Shown: positions 42,441-49,484 of the stretch, one piece after another
How the letters are laid out: the number at the start of each line of letters is the position of its first letter
How positions within the stretch are numbered: position 1 is the stretch's first letter
DNA from: Cypionkella sp049896245
GTDB taxonomy: Bacteria > Pseudomonadota > Alphaproteobacteria > Rhodobacterales > Rhodobacteraceae
Assembly (NCBI RefSeq): GCF_049896245.1
Contig: NZ_JAFCTX010000020.1
Coordinates: 19,105-83,104 of the forward strand
Direction: 5' to 3'
DNA: 64,000 nucleotides
Made by a program: the position numbers and the translations under genes
The notes under the pieces: model-generated
What the model was told of the DNA's origin: nothing
Databases searched by the model: none
What the model saw: the letters and a program-made list of their open reading frames with translations, nothing else

Positions 42441-42865
42441 CCGTCTGGACCCCCGCGCTGGTCGAGGAACGGCTGGCCGAAGCCGCCTTCGTTCTGAAGC
42501 GCCTGCCTGAGCCCCGGCGGCAGGGCTACTTCAGCACCTGGCCAGAGTTTGTCTACAGCTTCGCCGACAAGGTGGGGCAGGAGCCGAAGCCCATGCGCGT
42601 GCTGCCCTCCCCGCAGGCGATTAGCCGGATGGAGGAGACGCTGACCTGGACGGCCTGCCTCGAACCGATCGACGGCAAGATCGTCTGGATGAAAGCGCAT
42701 GGCGAACGCTGGAAGGAGATCTGCTGGGCCGTTGGTCTGCATCGCTCGGCAGCTCATCAGCACTGGCAATTCGGGATTTCTGTCATCGCGCTGACCCTCA
42801 ACAAGCGGCGGTTCAACCGCAACCTGTCGAAGCAACGGGTAATCGAACTGGCCAGTGGCGCGTAA
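42437..42865 (+). CDS. DUF6362-like phage protein (142 aa)
   Basis: The protein begins MTVWTPALVEERLAEAAFVL. RRQGYFSTWPEFVYSFADKVGQ, then SPQAISRMEETLTWTACLEPIDGKIVWMKAHGERWKEICWAVGLHRSAAHQHWQFGISVIALTLN has the look of a small sigma-like or terminase-small-like DNA-binding protein; I place it in the DUF6362 type. A helix-turn-helix is likely in RWKEICWAVGLHRSAAHQHW. It may be a late-gene regulator. A long spacer with strong inverted repeats follows. Confidence 0.65.
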   Translation: MTVWTPALVEERLAEAAFVLKRLPEPRRQGYFSTWPEFVYSFADKVGQEPKPMRVLPSPQAISRMEETLTWTACLEPIDGKIVWMKAHGERWKEICWAVGLHRSAAHQHWQFGISVIALTLNKRRFNRNLSKQRVIELASGA

Positions 42866-43343
42866 CCCTGCGCGCCACATGGGAAAGTGTCCGCCGGACA
42901 GTTTTCGCTGAGACAGAAACCATCTCCCGAGGGTATGAATTGGATATACTCGGGAGAGGCGCGTGTGGGAGACTACCCGCGCAATCGGTCTCGGGATGGA
43001 TGCCGTGGTGGACCCCAGAGTCCGAACCGGGGTCCAGCCGGAGCCGGATGACGGCCCGAGCCGCCAAGTCATTGTTTTCCGGTTCCTTTCGGGCCGAAAA
43101 CGTATGCTGGGGGGCGAGGCGCGGCACAGCGCCAGCGTCAGAGCGATTTTTTTGGGAAGCCACCCCCTCGGGAAGCCACCCCGGAACTGCTGAAATAGCA
43201 CAATAAAACAGGCGCTTGTCTGCTGGACTCCGGGGTGGATACCCTGGACCCCGGAGTCCAGTCGGAAGCCTGTGAAATCCAGCCTGGACTCCGCCGCCGG
43301 AGTCCAGCCCGCAAGCCACGCCCATCCTTCAACAGGACATCGC
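42866..43343. repeat. Spacer with nested CTGGACTCCGG inverted repeats
   Basis: No gene is visible in these 478 bases. TGTCCGCCGGACA plus TTTT ends the upstream operon at about 42888-42905. CTCCCGAGGGTAT pairs with ATACTCGGGAG at 42925-42956. TGGACCCC/GGGGTCCA (43009-43036) and a perfect 13-base pair CTGGACTCCGGGG/CCCCGGAGTCCAG (43223-43261) follow, and CTGGACTCCG/CGGAGTCCAG (43284-43307) ends the series. The last three share one core. This is likely a regulatory or recombination site before the methyltransferase genes. Confidence 0.7.
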
Positions 43344-44687
43344 ATGACCCTCAGCTTCGCCCCGGAGCGCATCGAGCAATGGCCGCTCGCGCGCTTGCAG
43401 CCTTATGCCCGCAATGCCAAGACCCATGGCGCGGATCAGGTCGCCAAGATCGCCGCCAGCATGGCCGAGTTCGGCTGGACGGTGCCCTGCCTTGTGGCCG
43501 AGGATGGCGAGTTGATCGCGGGCCATGGCCGGGTGCTGGCCGCGACGCAGCTGGGGCTGACCGAGGCACCGGTGATCGTGCTGGGGCACCTGACCGAAGC
43601 GCAGCGGCGGGCGTACCGGATCGCCGACAATAAATTGACGGAACTCGGCACCTGGGACGAGGCGCTGCTGTCGGCGGAACTGAACGACCTCTTGGCCGAG
43701 GATTTCGACCTGTCGTTGGTCGGCTTTTCGGACGGCGAGTTGGACAAGCTGCTGGCCTATGTGCCCGAGGGGGACGGCGAGGAAGGTGGTGGCGCCAGCG
43801 TGCCGCCGGTGACCATCCCGGAACCGCCGCGCAACCCGGCGTCGCGCATCGGCGACCTGTGGATTCTCGGCGAGCACCGGCTGCTCTGCGGAGACAGCAC
43901 CAGCCATACCGACGTGCGCCGCTTGATGAACGGCGAAAGGGCGATCCTGTTTGCGACCGACCCGCCATATCTGGTCGACTACGACGGCTCAAACCATCCA
44001 ACTCGGAACAAGGACTGGTCGCAATCTTACGGCGTCACCTGGGACGATTCCTCGCAGGGCGCGGAACTTTACGATGGCTTCATCGCCGCTGCCGTGGCTG
44101 AAGCCATCGCCGAAGATGCCGCTTGGTACTGCTGGCACGCCTCGCGTCGCCAGGCGATGCTGGAAGCCTGCTGGGAAAAGGTGGGTGCCTTCGTCCACCA
44201 GCAGATCATCTGGGTGAAGGACCGCGGCGTTCTGACCCGGTCGCATTACCTCTGGAAACACGAGCCCTGCTTCATGGGCTGGATCAGGGGCAATCGGCCG
44301 CCGAAAGTGGCCGAGGAAACGCTGCCCTCGACGTGGGCGCTGCCCAGCTTTGCCAAGGACGACCGGCCCGATCATCCGACGCCGAAACCGCTCGACGCCT
44401 TCGGCATCCCGATGCGCCAGCATGTGGCGCGGGGCGGGCTTTGCTATGAGCCGTTCTGCGGTTCGGGTTCGCAGATCATAGCGGGCGAAGCCAATGGCCG
44501 CCGCGTCTTCGCGATGGAGATCAGCCCGGCCTACATCGACGTCGCTGTCGTGCGTTGGCAGGCTGAGACCGGTCGCGACGCGCTCCTTGATGGCGATGGC
44601 CGATCTTTCACGCAGGTGAAGGCCGAGCGGTTGGGCGAGGGCCCGGCCGAGGCCACCACCGATCCGAAACAGAAATCCGCAGCCTGA
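43344..44687 (+). CDS. ParB-like nuclease domain fused to DNA methyltransferase
   Basis: 447 residues from ATG 43344. The N-terminal ParB/Srx-type domain shows WPLARLQPYARNAKTH, AGHGRVLAATQLGL and YRIADNKLTELGTW. From about residue 165 a beta-class N4/N6 methyltransferase follows: LLCGDSTS, catalytic DPPYLVDY, and SAM-binding FCGSGSQIIAGEANGR near the C terminus. These ParB-MTase fusions are common in phages and probably methylate phage DNA against host restriction; the target site is not predictable. No cognate restriction enzyme gene is nearby. The next methyltransferase gene starts three bases after its stop. Confidence 0.88.
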   Translation: MTLSFAPERIEQWPLARLQPYARNAKTHGADQVAKIAASMAEFGWTVPCLVAEDGELIAGHGRVLAATQLGLTEAPVIVLGHLTEAQRRAYRIADNKLTELGTWDEALLSAELNDLLAEDFDLSLVGFSDGELDKLLAYVPEGDGEEGGGASVPPVTIPEPPRNPASRIGDLWILGEHRLLCGDSTSHTDVRRLMNGERAILFATDPPYLVDYDGSNHPTRNKDWSQSYGVTWDDSSQGAELYDGFIAAAVAEAIAEDAAWYCWHASRRQAMLEACWEKVGAFVHQQIIWVKDRGVLTRSHYLWKHEPCFMGWIRGNRPPKVAEETLPSTWALPSFAKDDRPDHPTPKPLDAFGIPMRQHVARGGLCYEPFCGSGSQIIAGEANGRRVFAMEISPAYIDVAVVRWQAETGRDALLDGDGRSFTQVKAERLGEGPAEATTDPKQKSAA

Positions 44688-44690
44688 GGT

Positions 44691-45872
44691 ATGCATGACC
44701 TGGCTTTACCTTCCTCCGGACTTGGCTCCGGAACCGCAGATGCATGCCTGCTCGGCCTCTCCCTCTGCTCCGGCGCTGGCGGGCTCGACCTCGGACTGCA
44801 CCTTGCCCTCCCCGGATATCGTGCTGTGGGCTATGTCGAGCGGGAGACCTTCGCCGCAGCCACTCTCGTGGCGCGGATGGAAGACGCGTCCCTGGATCAG
44901 GCTGTTGTCTGGGATGACATTGGAACCTTCGATGGCCGCCCTTGGCGCGGCGCGGTGGATTTTCTTAGCGCAGGCTACCCTTGCCAGCCATTTTCCGTCG
45001 CAGGCCGACGGCTCGGCACCGAGGATCCGCGCCATCTCTGGCCACATGTCGCCCGCATCATCGGCGAAGTCGAACCACCATTCGTGTTCCTCGAGAATGT
45101 CGCCCATCATCTGCGCCTCGGATTCCCCGAAGTCGCCGCAGGACTGGTCAGCATGGGCTACAAGCTTGCGGCAGGCCTCTTTACGGCGGCGGAAGTCGGT
45201 GCGCCCCACAGGCGCGAACGGCTGTTTATCCTCGCCATCCGCGAGGGCTGCGAGTTGGCCGACCCCGCGCGCCTGCTCTGGAACCCGGTCGAGTGGCGGG
45301 AACCGGACCGAGATGCTGCGGCTCTGGCCGACGCCCCGTGCCAGTGCCAACGAGAACCGGCAGACGAAACCGACGCCCACGCAGGAAGCGGGTCAGCATG
45401 GGATGAACCTCGCCACCACGGCAGCACTCTGGCCGACGCCGCAGACCGACAGCTTTCGCAGCCGGGGTGGCGAGCGGAAGGGCGAAATGGGTTTGGACCG
45501 CTTGGCGCGGGACTGGCCGACGCCGATGGCGAACGACGGCTGCAAACCGAGCGCGGGCAACCGCCGGACGGCGGATCTGACCCATGCGGCGGGGATGTGG
45601 ATGACGCCGACGGCTCTCGATCACAAGGACGGGGCGACGACATTGGCGAACACGCCGGTCAACGGCCTGCTTGGCCGCCAAGTCCTGGTGATGAAGGTGG
45701 CTGGGAGCGATACCTGCGATGTGCGCAGAACCTTGAACCCGCTGTTCGTCGAGGCGCTGATGGGCTGGCCCACCGGGTGGACCGGCTTCGCCTCTGTGGC
45801 AACGGCGTGGTCCCCCTGGTTGCAGCGCATGCGCTGCGAACTCTGGCAGCTGAATTGCTGGCCGATGGATGA
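44691..45872 (+). CDS. C5-cytosine DNA methyltransferase with dual-frame second half
   Basis: 393 residues. Motif I LSLCSGAGGLDLGL (about 22-35), WDDIGTFDG, catalytic GYPCQPFSVAG, motif VI FLENVAHH, motif VIII GAPHRRERLFIL and the motif X-like LRLCGNGVVPLVAAH are all in this frame, so the enzyme should be active as written. The target-recognition part (about 190-340) is low in complexity with repeated LADAD-type units. The frame one base ahead is open over the same span to 45888 and also reads as methyltransferase-type sequence (repeated WPTP units, LNPLFVEALMGWPTGWT); see findings. A truncated relative lies at 2320. Confidence 0.85.
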   Translation: MHDLALPSSGLGSGTADACLLGLSLCSGAGGLDLGLHLALPGYRAVGYVERETFAAATLVARMEDASLDQAVVWDDIGTFDGRPWRGAVDFLSAGYPCQPFSVAGRRLGTEDPRHLWPHVARIIGEVEPPFVFLENVAHHLRLGFPEVAAGLVSMGYKLAAGLFTAAEVGAPHRRERLFILAIREGCELADPARLLWNPVEWREPDRDAAALADAPCQCQREPADETDAHAGSGSAWDEPRHHGSTLADAADRQLSQPGWRAEGRNGFGPLGAGLADADGERRLQTERGQPPDGGSDPCGGDVDDADGSRSQGRGDDIGEHAGQRPAWPPSPGDEGGWERYLRCAQNLEPAVRRGADGLAHRVDRLRLCGNGVVPLVAAHALRTLAAELLADG

Positions 45873-45884
45873 TCGGGTGCCAGC

Positions 45885-46193
45885 ATGAAGCAGTCGCGTG
45901 CCATGTCGCTGGTCGAGGCCGTCGCCAATGTGGTCGTGGGCTATGTGCTGGCCATCGCGACGCAGATCGTGGTGTTCCCATGGTTCGGGATCGAAACGGG
46001 ATTGGCAGAGCACCTGACCATCGGGCTTGCCTTCGTCGGCGTGTCGCTGGTGCGTGGCTATGTGCTGCGGCGGCTGTTCGAGCGAGGGCGATGCCCCCAA
46101 ACCGTGGTTGACCTGCTGAGACGGTGGTGCTTTACGCCCGCACCTGAAGCATCAGGGTGCGGCGAAGATGAACAACCACGAAGACATCCGTGA
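45885..46193 (+). CDS. DUF7220-like phage membrane protein (102 aa)
   Basis: The start MKQSRAMSLVEAVANVVVGY leads to two membrane helices (VANVVVGYVLAIATQIVVFPWFG and LTIGLAFVGVSLVRGYVLRRLF). The N-terminal two thirds are a compact, well-known phage module of the DUF7220 sort; its role is unknown. The C-terminal tail is hydrophilic. Its ATG overlaps the stop of the alternate methyltransferase frame (45886-45888) as ATGA, and lies 12 bases after the main-frame stop. Confidence 0.72.
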   Translation: MKQSRAMSLVEAVANVVVGYVLAIATQIVVFPWFGIETGLAEHLTIGLAFVGVSLVRGYVLRRLFERGRCPQTVVDLLRRWCFTPAPEASGCGEDEQPRRHP

Positions 46194-46608
46194 CAAGTTG
46201 GTGAAACTCGAGGCGCTCTTTGCGCGCGGGGCGACGGCCGGGGAACGGGCAGCAGCCGGGGTGGCGCTCGGACGGATGCAGGCAAGGTTGGATCTGGCCG
46301 GAGCCAAGGCCGCTGAGCCAGAAACCGAATTGCAGTATATCCTTCCGGATGTCTGGGCCGTGCGGGTGTTCGTGGCGCTGTGTCGCAAGCATGATGTGAA
46401 GCCCTATCGGTACCCTCGCCAGCGACGAACGACTGTCATGGTGCGAGCCCGCAAGCGTGATTTCGAGCGAACAATCGCCGCCGAGTTTCAGAACCTCCAT
46501 AGGGAACTGACACGCTATTTCGACGAGATGGTGAACCACCTCATCGCTGATGTCATGAAATCCGACGGCGATGACGAGACGCTGGAGCAGCGCCAGATCG
46601 GCAAATAG
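46168..46608 (+). CDS. Phage hypothetical protein (146 aa), DUF2786-like start
   Basis: The first 40 residues, DIRDKLVKLEALFARGATAGERAAAGVALGRM, resemble the helical opening of DUF2786 proteins. The rest (LQYILPDVWAVRVFVALCRKHDVKPYRYPRQRRTTVMVRARKRDFE) is a natural alpha/beta segment with an Arg-rich turn. I cannot assign a function. It overlaps the membrane-protein gene by 26 bases and is the last gene of the forward early block; a bidirectional terminator follows. Confidence 0.6.
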   Translation: MNNHEDIRDKLVKLEALFARGATAGERAAAGVALGRMQARLDLAGAKAAEPETELQYILPDVWAVRVFVALCRKHDVKPYRYPRQRRTTVMVRARKRDFERTIAAEFQNLHRELTRYFDEMVNHLIADVMKSDGDDETLEQRQIGK

Positions 46609-46630
46609 TCAGGCGGGCTGGAACGAGAAA

Positions 46631-46660
46631 GCCGCCGACCGGGTACCGGTCGACGGCGGC
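46631..46660. terminator. Bidirectional terminator between convergent operons
   Basis: GCCGCCGACCGG pairs with CCGGTCGACGGCGGC around a short loop, between the forward stop at 46608 and the reverse stop at 46688. Its length and GC content fit a shared terminator. Confidence 0.65.
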
Positions 46661-46687
46661 AATGGCGGGCGGCGGTCGTACCTGCGA

Positions 46688-47245
46688 TCAGGTGTTGGAA
46701 GTTTTGTACACGCGACCCCGACTGTCGACTTTTTCCGAGGTGATGGTCAGGCCGAGCTTTTTCTTCAGCGCGCCGGACAGGAAGCCCCTCGCGGTGTGAC
46801 CGGCCCAGTTGGTTGCGGCCATGATCTCGGCAATGGTCGCACCACCTTCGGATTTCAGCAGCGCAATCACCGCCTCTTGCTTGGTGCCGCTGCGCGAGCG
46901 GATGGTGCGGGGCGGGGCCGCATTTTCGGGCGCTGTGTCAGTCGCGGACGCTTCAGTGATCCCAAGCGTCGAATAGGCCAGCGGCGTGGCGCGCAGGGTG
47001 ATCGAGCCGCGCTCTTCGTCGTGCCGCCAGACGGTGTTCAGGTCGGTGGCGGCAACTTCCTCAAGGAGGGCGTGCTTTAGAAGGCTTTTACACACGTTGC
47101 CGACGGCACCGCCTTTCAGCTTGGCGGTGATCGGAAACACCATCCCGTCGTCGCGTCCGCAGGCGGTTGAAAGAATGATGGATTGGGTGTCAGTCAGCTG
47201 GATCTGGGTCATCGTCGTCTCCGTATCGAGGCGCGAAAATCGCAA
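46688..47245 (-). CDS. DUF3489 domain protein (185 aa)
   Basis: The N-terminal half (TDTQSIILSTACGRDDGMVFP, LLKHALLEEVAATDLNTVWRHDEERGSITLRATPLAYSTLGI) and the C-terminal winged-helix-like DUF3489 domain (GTKQEAVIALLKSEGG, ATNWAGHTARGFLSGALKKKLGLTITSEKVDSRGRVYK) are joined by an Ala/Pro-rich linker. This full-length copy shows what is missing from the partial gene at the window start. It is probably a DNA-binding accessory protein and is the last gene of a reverse-strand operon inside the prophage. Confidence 0.82.
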   Translation of the reverse strand: MRFSRLDTETTMTQIQLTDTQSIILSTACGRDDGMVFPITAKLKGGAVGNVCKSLLKHALLEEVAATDLNTVWRHDEERGSITLRATPLAYSTLGITEASATDTAPENAAPPRTIRSRSGTKQEAVIALLKSEGGATIAEIMAATNWAGHTARGFLSGALKKKLGLTITSEKVDSRGRVYKTSNT

Positions 47246-47299
47246 CCCTCCTACGAGGCCAAACCCGCCAGTCGGCGGGCGTGTCCCGGAAGGGGTTCG

Positions 47300-47530
47300 T
47301 CACTCGGCGTGTTCGCCTTCCTTGAAGGCGCTGTCGGCAATCTCGCGCAGCTTGGCGCGGTAGTGGTTCAGGGTGCCGACGTGCCCCCAGTGGATCTCGT
47401 CGGGGCTAGTCTCGAAGTGGTCATCGCTGAGGGCCTTCAGGCGCTCCAGCATCGCGTCGATCTGGAGCTTGGTGATCATGAAGGCGTCGAGGGCTTTGTC
47501 ATTGGAAGCGGTGACGCGGCGCGTGGTCAT
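47300..47530 (-). CDS. Small phage hypothetical protein (76 aa)
   Basis: It reads MTTRRVTASNDKALDAFMIT and continues with a helical stretch (LQIDAMLERLKALSDDHFETSPDEIHWGHVGTLNHYRAKLREIADSAF). I recall this kind of gene beside DUF3489 in other prophages, without known function. It is 54 bases upstream of the DUF3489 gene on the same strand. An upstream AT-rich stretch near 47590-47620 with TACAAT on the reverse strand may hold a promoter. Confidence 0.6.
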   Translation of the reverse strand: MTTRRVTASNDKALDAFMITKLQIDAMLERLKALSDDHFETSPDEIHWGHVGTLNHYRAKLREIADSAFKEGEHAE

Positions 47531-47647
47531 GGCGGTGGCTCCTTGGGGTGAGTTTCATCGTTTTCCTGTGACAACCATCGCTCTGGCGGTGTGATTATTG
47601 TAGGCAATTATGAGCAGTATCATGGCTTTATGATCGGCCGCCTTGGC

Positions 47648-48010
47648 TCAGGCGATCCGATCCGGATCGATCAGCGCGGCCTGTTCAGCTTCATGACGCT
47701 GGGCCGCGTCGGGCGGGTCGCGGCGGGCATTGGCAATCGCCACGAAGAGCGCGCGGGCGACGGCTGCCACTTCGTCCGCCCCGGCGCTGGTCATGTCGGC
47801 GTCATGGATGGCGATGGCCTCGCCCAGATCGGTCAGGGCATAGATTGTGGCGAATTCCGCCTCGGTCGGGTCGCAGGTGATTGTGTCGCGATCATCGGGG
47901 CTGACGGCGACGTTGCGGCAGAAGCGCAGGTCAAACCCGATGGCACATTCGCGGCGAGCAAGATCAGCGAGAGTTTCGTCCTCGGGCAAGCAGTTGACAG
48001 GCAGGGTCAT
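47648..48010 (-). CDS. Phage hypothetical protein (120 aa)
   Basis: From ATG 48010 it reads MTLPVNCLPEDETLADLARRE and looks natural: IGFDLRFCRNVAVSPDDRDTITCDPTEAEFATIYALTDLGEAIAIHDAD. No family is recognised. The acidic, cysteine-containing middle has no clear metal motif. It overlaps the next gene upstream (48007) by four bases and belongs to the reverse accessory operon. Confidence 0.6.
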   Translation of the reverse strand: MTLPVNCLPEDETLADLARRECAIGFDLRFCRNVAVSPDDRDTITCDPTEAEFATIYALTDLGEAIAIHDADMTSAGADEVAAVARALFVAIANARRDPPDAAQRHEAEQAALIDPDRIA

Positions 48011-48312
48011 GGCAAGGGCCTTTCGGGTGCATGCGTTTCGGGATCGAGTTCGGCCCAAGCCCCGTCCTGCCACACATAGAGGTGGCAGAATTGGCAGGTC
48101 GGGCTCGGCAAGGTTGGCGGGTCTCTGGGCTTGTCGAAAGCTTCGGTCTCGTCGGCGCGGACCTGCCGGATTTCCTTGGCGGCGAGGATGTCCTCGGGCG
48201 TCCAGCGCGCTAGCGCGGGCAGCATGTGCGAGGGGTAGCCGTCGAAATGAACATAGACATGCGCCCATTCCTCGGGGCCGATCTGGATGGCGATCTGCGC
48301 GCGGGTGCTCAT
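48007..48312 (-). CDS. Phage hypothetical protein (101 aa)
   Basis: MSTRAQIAIQIGPEEWAHVYVHFDGYPSHMLPAL is a conserved opening I associate with small phage and plasmid proteins of unknown role. The middle (LAAKEIRQVRADETEAF) is helical and the end (PTCQFCHLYVWQDGAWAELDPETH) has a CxxC pair. Function unknown. It is coupled to the gene at 47648 and follows the 48323 gene by 10 bases. Confidence 0.6.
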   Translation of the reverse strand: MSTRAQIAIQIGPEEWAHVYVHFDGYPSHMLPALARWTPEDILAAKEIRQVRADETEAFDKPRDPPTLPSPTCQFCHLYVWQDGAWAELDPETHAPERPLP

Positions 48313-48322
48313 GATCGCGCCC

Positions 48323-48544
48323 TCAGATCAGCTGCAGATCGACCAGCACCGCGCTGGCAGCGGCCAGTTGCGCGGTCGGCAGGTCGATCTTCAGGTGCGA
48401 GAACAGGTCCGAACAATCGGCATTGATCCCGGCTTCACGCAGCGCGGCTTTAACGACCTCGGCCACCACGCTGGGGCGGCTGCGGTCGAGATGGTCGGGC
48501 AGCGTGGCGACGTCGATGCGGATGGTGGTGGTTGCCATGGTCAT
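48323..48544 (-). CDS. Small phage hypothetical protein (73 aa)
   Basis: It starts MTMATTTIRIDVATLPDHLD and continues VVAEVVKAALREAGINADCSDLFSHLKIDLPTAQLAAASAVLVDLQLI, a natural small alpha/beta protein. The family is not known to me. A second in-frame ATG at 48538 may be the real start. It belongs to the reverse-strand accessory operon. Confidence 0.55.
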   Translation of the reverse strand: MTMATTTIRIDVATLPDHLDRSRPSVVAEVVKAALREAGINADCSDLFSHLKIDLPTAQLAAASAVLVDLQLI

Positions 48545-48558
48545 AACTCGTCCCTCCT

Positions 48559-48774
48559 TCAGCGATGGGTGGCGGCGGCCAACATGGCCTTGGCACCAGC
48601 GATGCGCCCGGCCTCGTAGGCTGCTTCCAGCGCGCTGCGGATCGCCCAGACGGCGACATCGTGGAAATCGAGGCCGTCGCTGTTGCGGGTCTCCAGCGTC
48701 TCGATGCTGGGGAAATGCGTTTGCGCAACATCCAGCAGGAGGGCGTCAGGGGCGGGTTTGGTCTTGGTGGTCAT
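48559..48774 (-). CDS. DUF6900-like small protein (71 aa)
   Basis: From ATG 48774: MTTKTKPAPDALLLDVAQTH, then FPSIETLETRNSDGLDFHDVAVWAIRSALEAAYEAGRIAG. The core FxxxETLxxRxxDxLDFHDVxVWxxxxALxxAYxAG is the DUF6900 pattern, a small helical protein of mobile elements. It is the first gene of the reverse operon; the divergent AT-rich spacer 48775-48881 should carry its promoter. Confidence 0.72.
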   Translation of the reverse strand: MTTKTKPAPDALLLDVAQTHFPSIETLETRNSDGLDFHDVAVWAIRSALEAAYEAGRIAGAKAMLAAATHR

Positions 48775-48881
48775 GGCGTTTGCTCCGGGTCGGGTGCGTT
48801 GCTGCAAGATCACGTTCGCTCTCGTCCGGATGCTTATCAACTGAATAAGTCTATGGTTTTGAATGATAATCGGAGCGCGTG
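48775..48881. promoter_or_regulatory. Divergent promoter region, accessory operon versus packaging genes
   Basis: This 107-base spacer between divergent genes is clearly AT-richer than its surroundings around TTATCAACTGAATAAG and TTTTGAATGATAAT. GATAAT near 48864 is a good forward -10 candidate for the late operon. No regulator can be named. Confidence 0.45.
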
Positions 48882-49484
48882 ATGGAGGGCATGAGCGAGC
48901 GGCAGTACGCCGCGTACGTCGGCCTGTCGCGGGGCGCGATCCAGAAAGCCAAGGAGGCCGGGCGGCTGGTTCAGCACGCCGACGGCTCGATTGATGCCGT
49001 CGCATCCGACGCGCGGCGGGCCGCGATGACGGATCCAGCAAAGCAGCGCGGTGCGTCAGCAAATCCACCGCCACCGGCAGCCAAGCTGAAGCCGGTGCCC
49101 GACACTGCTTTGTCGGCAGTGGGCGACACCTTGCGGGAGAACGGCTTGGTGGCGCCCGTCACTGGCGGTGGCACGACCTTTCTGCAGGCCAAGACCGCCA
49201 ACGAAGTGTTGAAGGCGCAGGAGCGCAAGCTGAAGCTCGCCAAGCTGAAGGGCGAGTTGATTGATCGCGACCGTGCGGTGGGGCTGGTGTTCCGGCTGGC
49301 GCGGGAGGAGCGCGATGCCTGGGTGACCTGGCCCGCGCGGGCCGCGGCACTGATGGCGTCCGAACTGGGGGTGATGATCGCGGATCACGGAGTGCTGGAG
49401 CCCGCCATGATGCAGAAGGTGCTGGAAGCCCATGTCCGTGCCCAACTCGACAGCCTCGCCGAGGTCCGCATCGACCTTCGCTGA
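48882..49484 (+). CDS. Terminase small subunit-like protein
   Basis: 200 residues from ATG 48882. The start, SERQYAAYVGLSRGAIQKAKEAGRLVQHADGSID, is a Nu1-like winged helix-turn-helix. After a Pro-rich linker, KTANEVLKAQERKLKLAKLKGELIDRDRAVGLVFRLAREERDAWVTWPARAAALMASELG forms the helical oligomerisation part seen in phage small terminases. It should recognise the packaging site and hand DNA to the large subunit, which begins at ATG 49432 inside this gene. Confidence 0.82.
   Translation: MEGMSERQYAAYVGLSRGAIQKAKEAGRLVQHADGSIDAVASDARRAAMTDPAKQRGASANPPPPAAKLKPVPDTALSAVGDTLRENGLVAPVTGGGTTFLQAKTANEVLKAQERKLKLAKLKGELIDRDRAVGLVFRLAREERDAWVTWPARAAALMASELGVMIADHGVLEPAMMQKVLEAHVRAQLDSLAEVRIDLR

Noticed and set aside
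43344..45872. A restriction-modification system
   Set aside because: Two methyltransferases are present but no restriction endonuclease gene is visible next to them, so they look like stand-alone phage protection enzymes.
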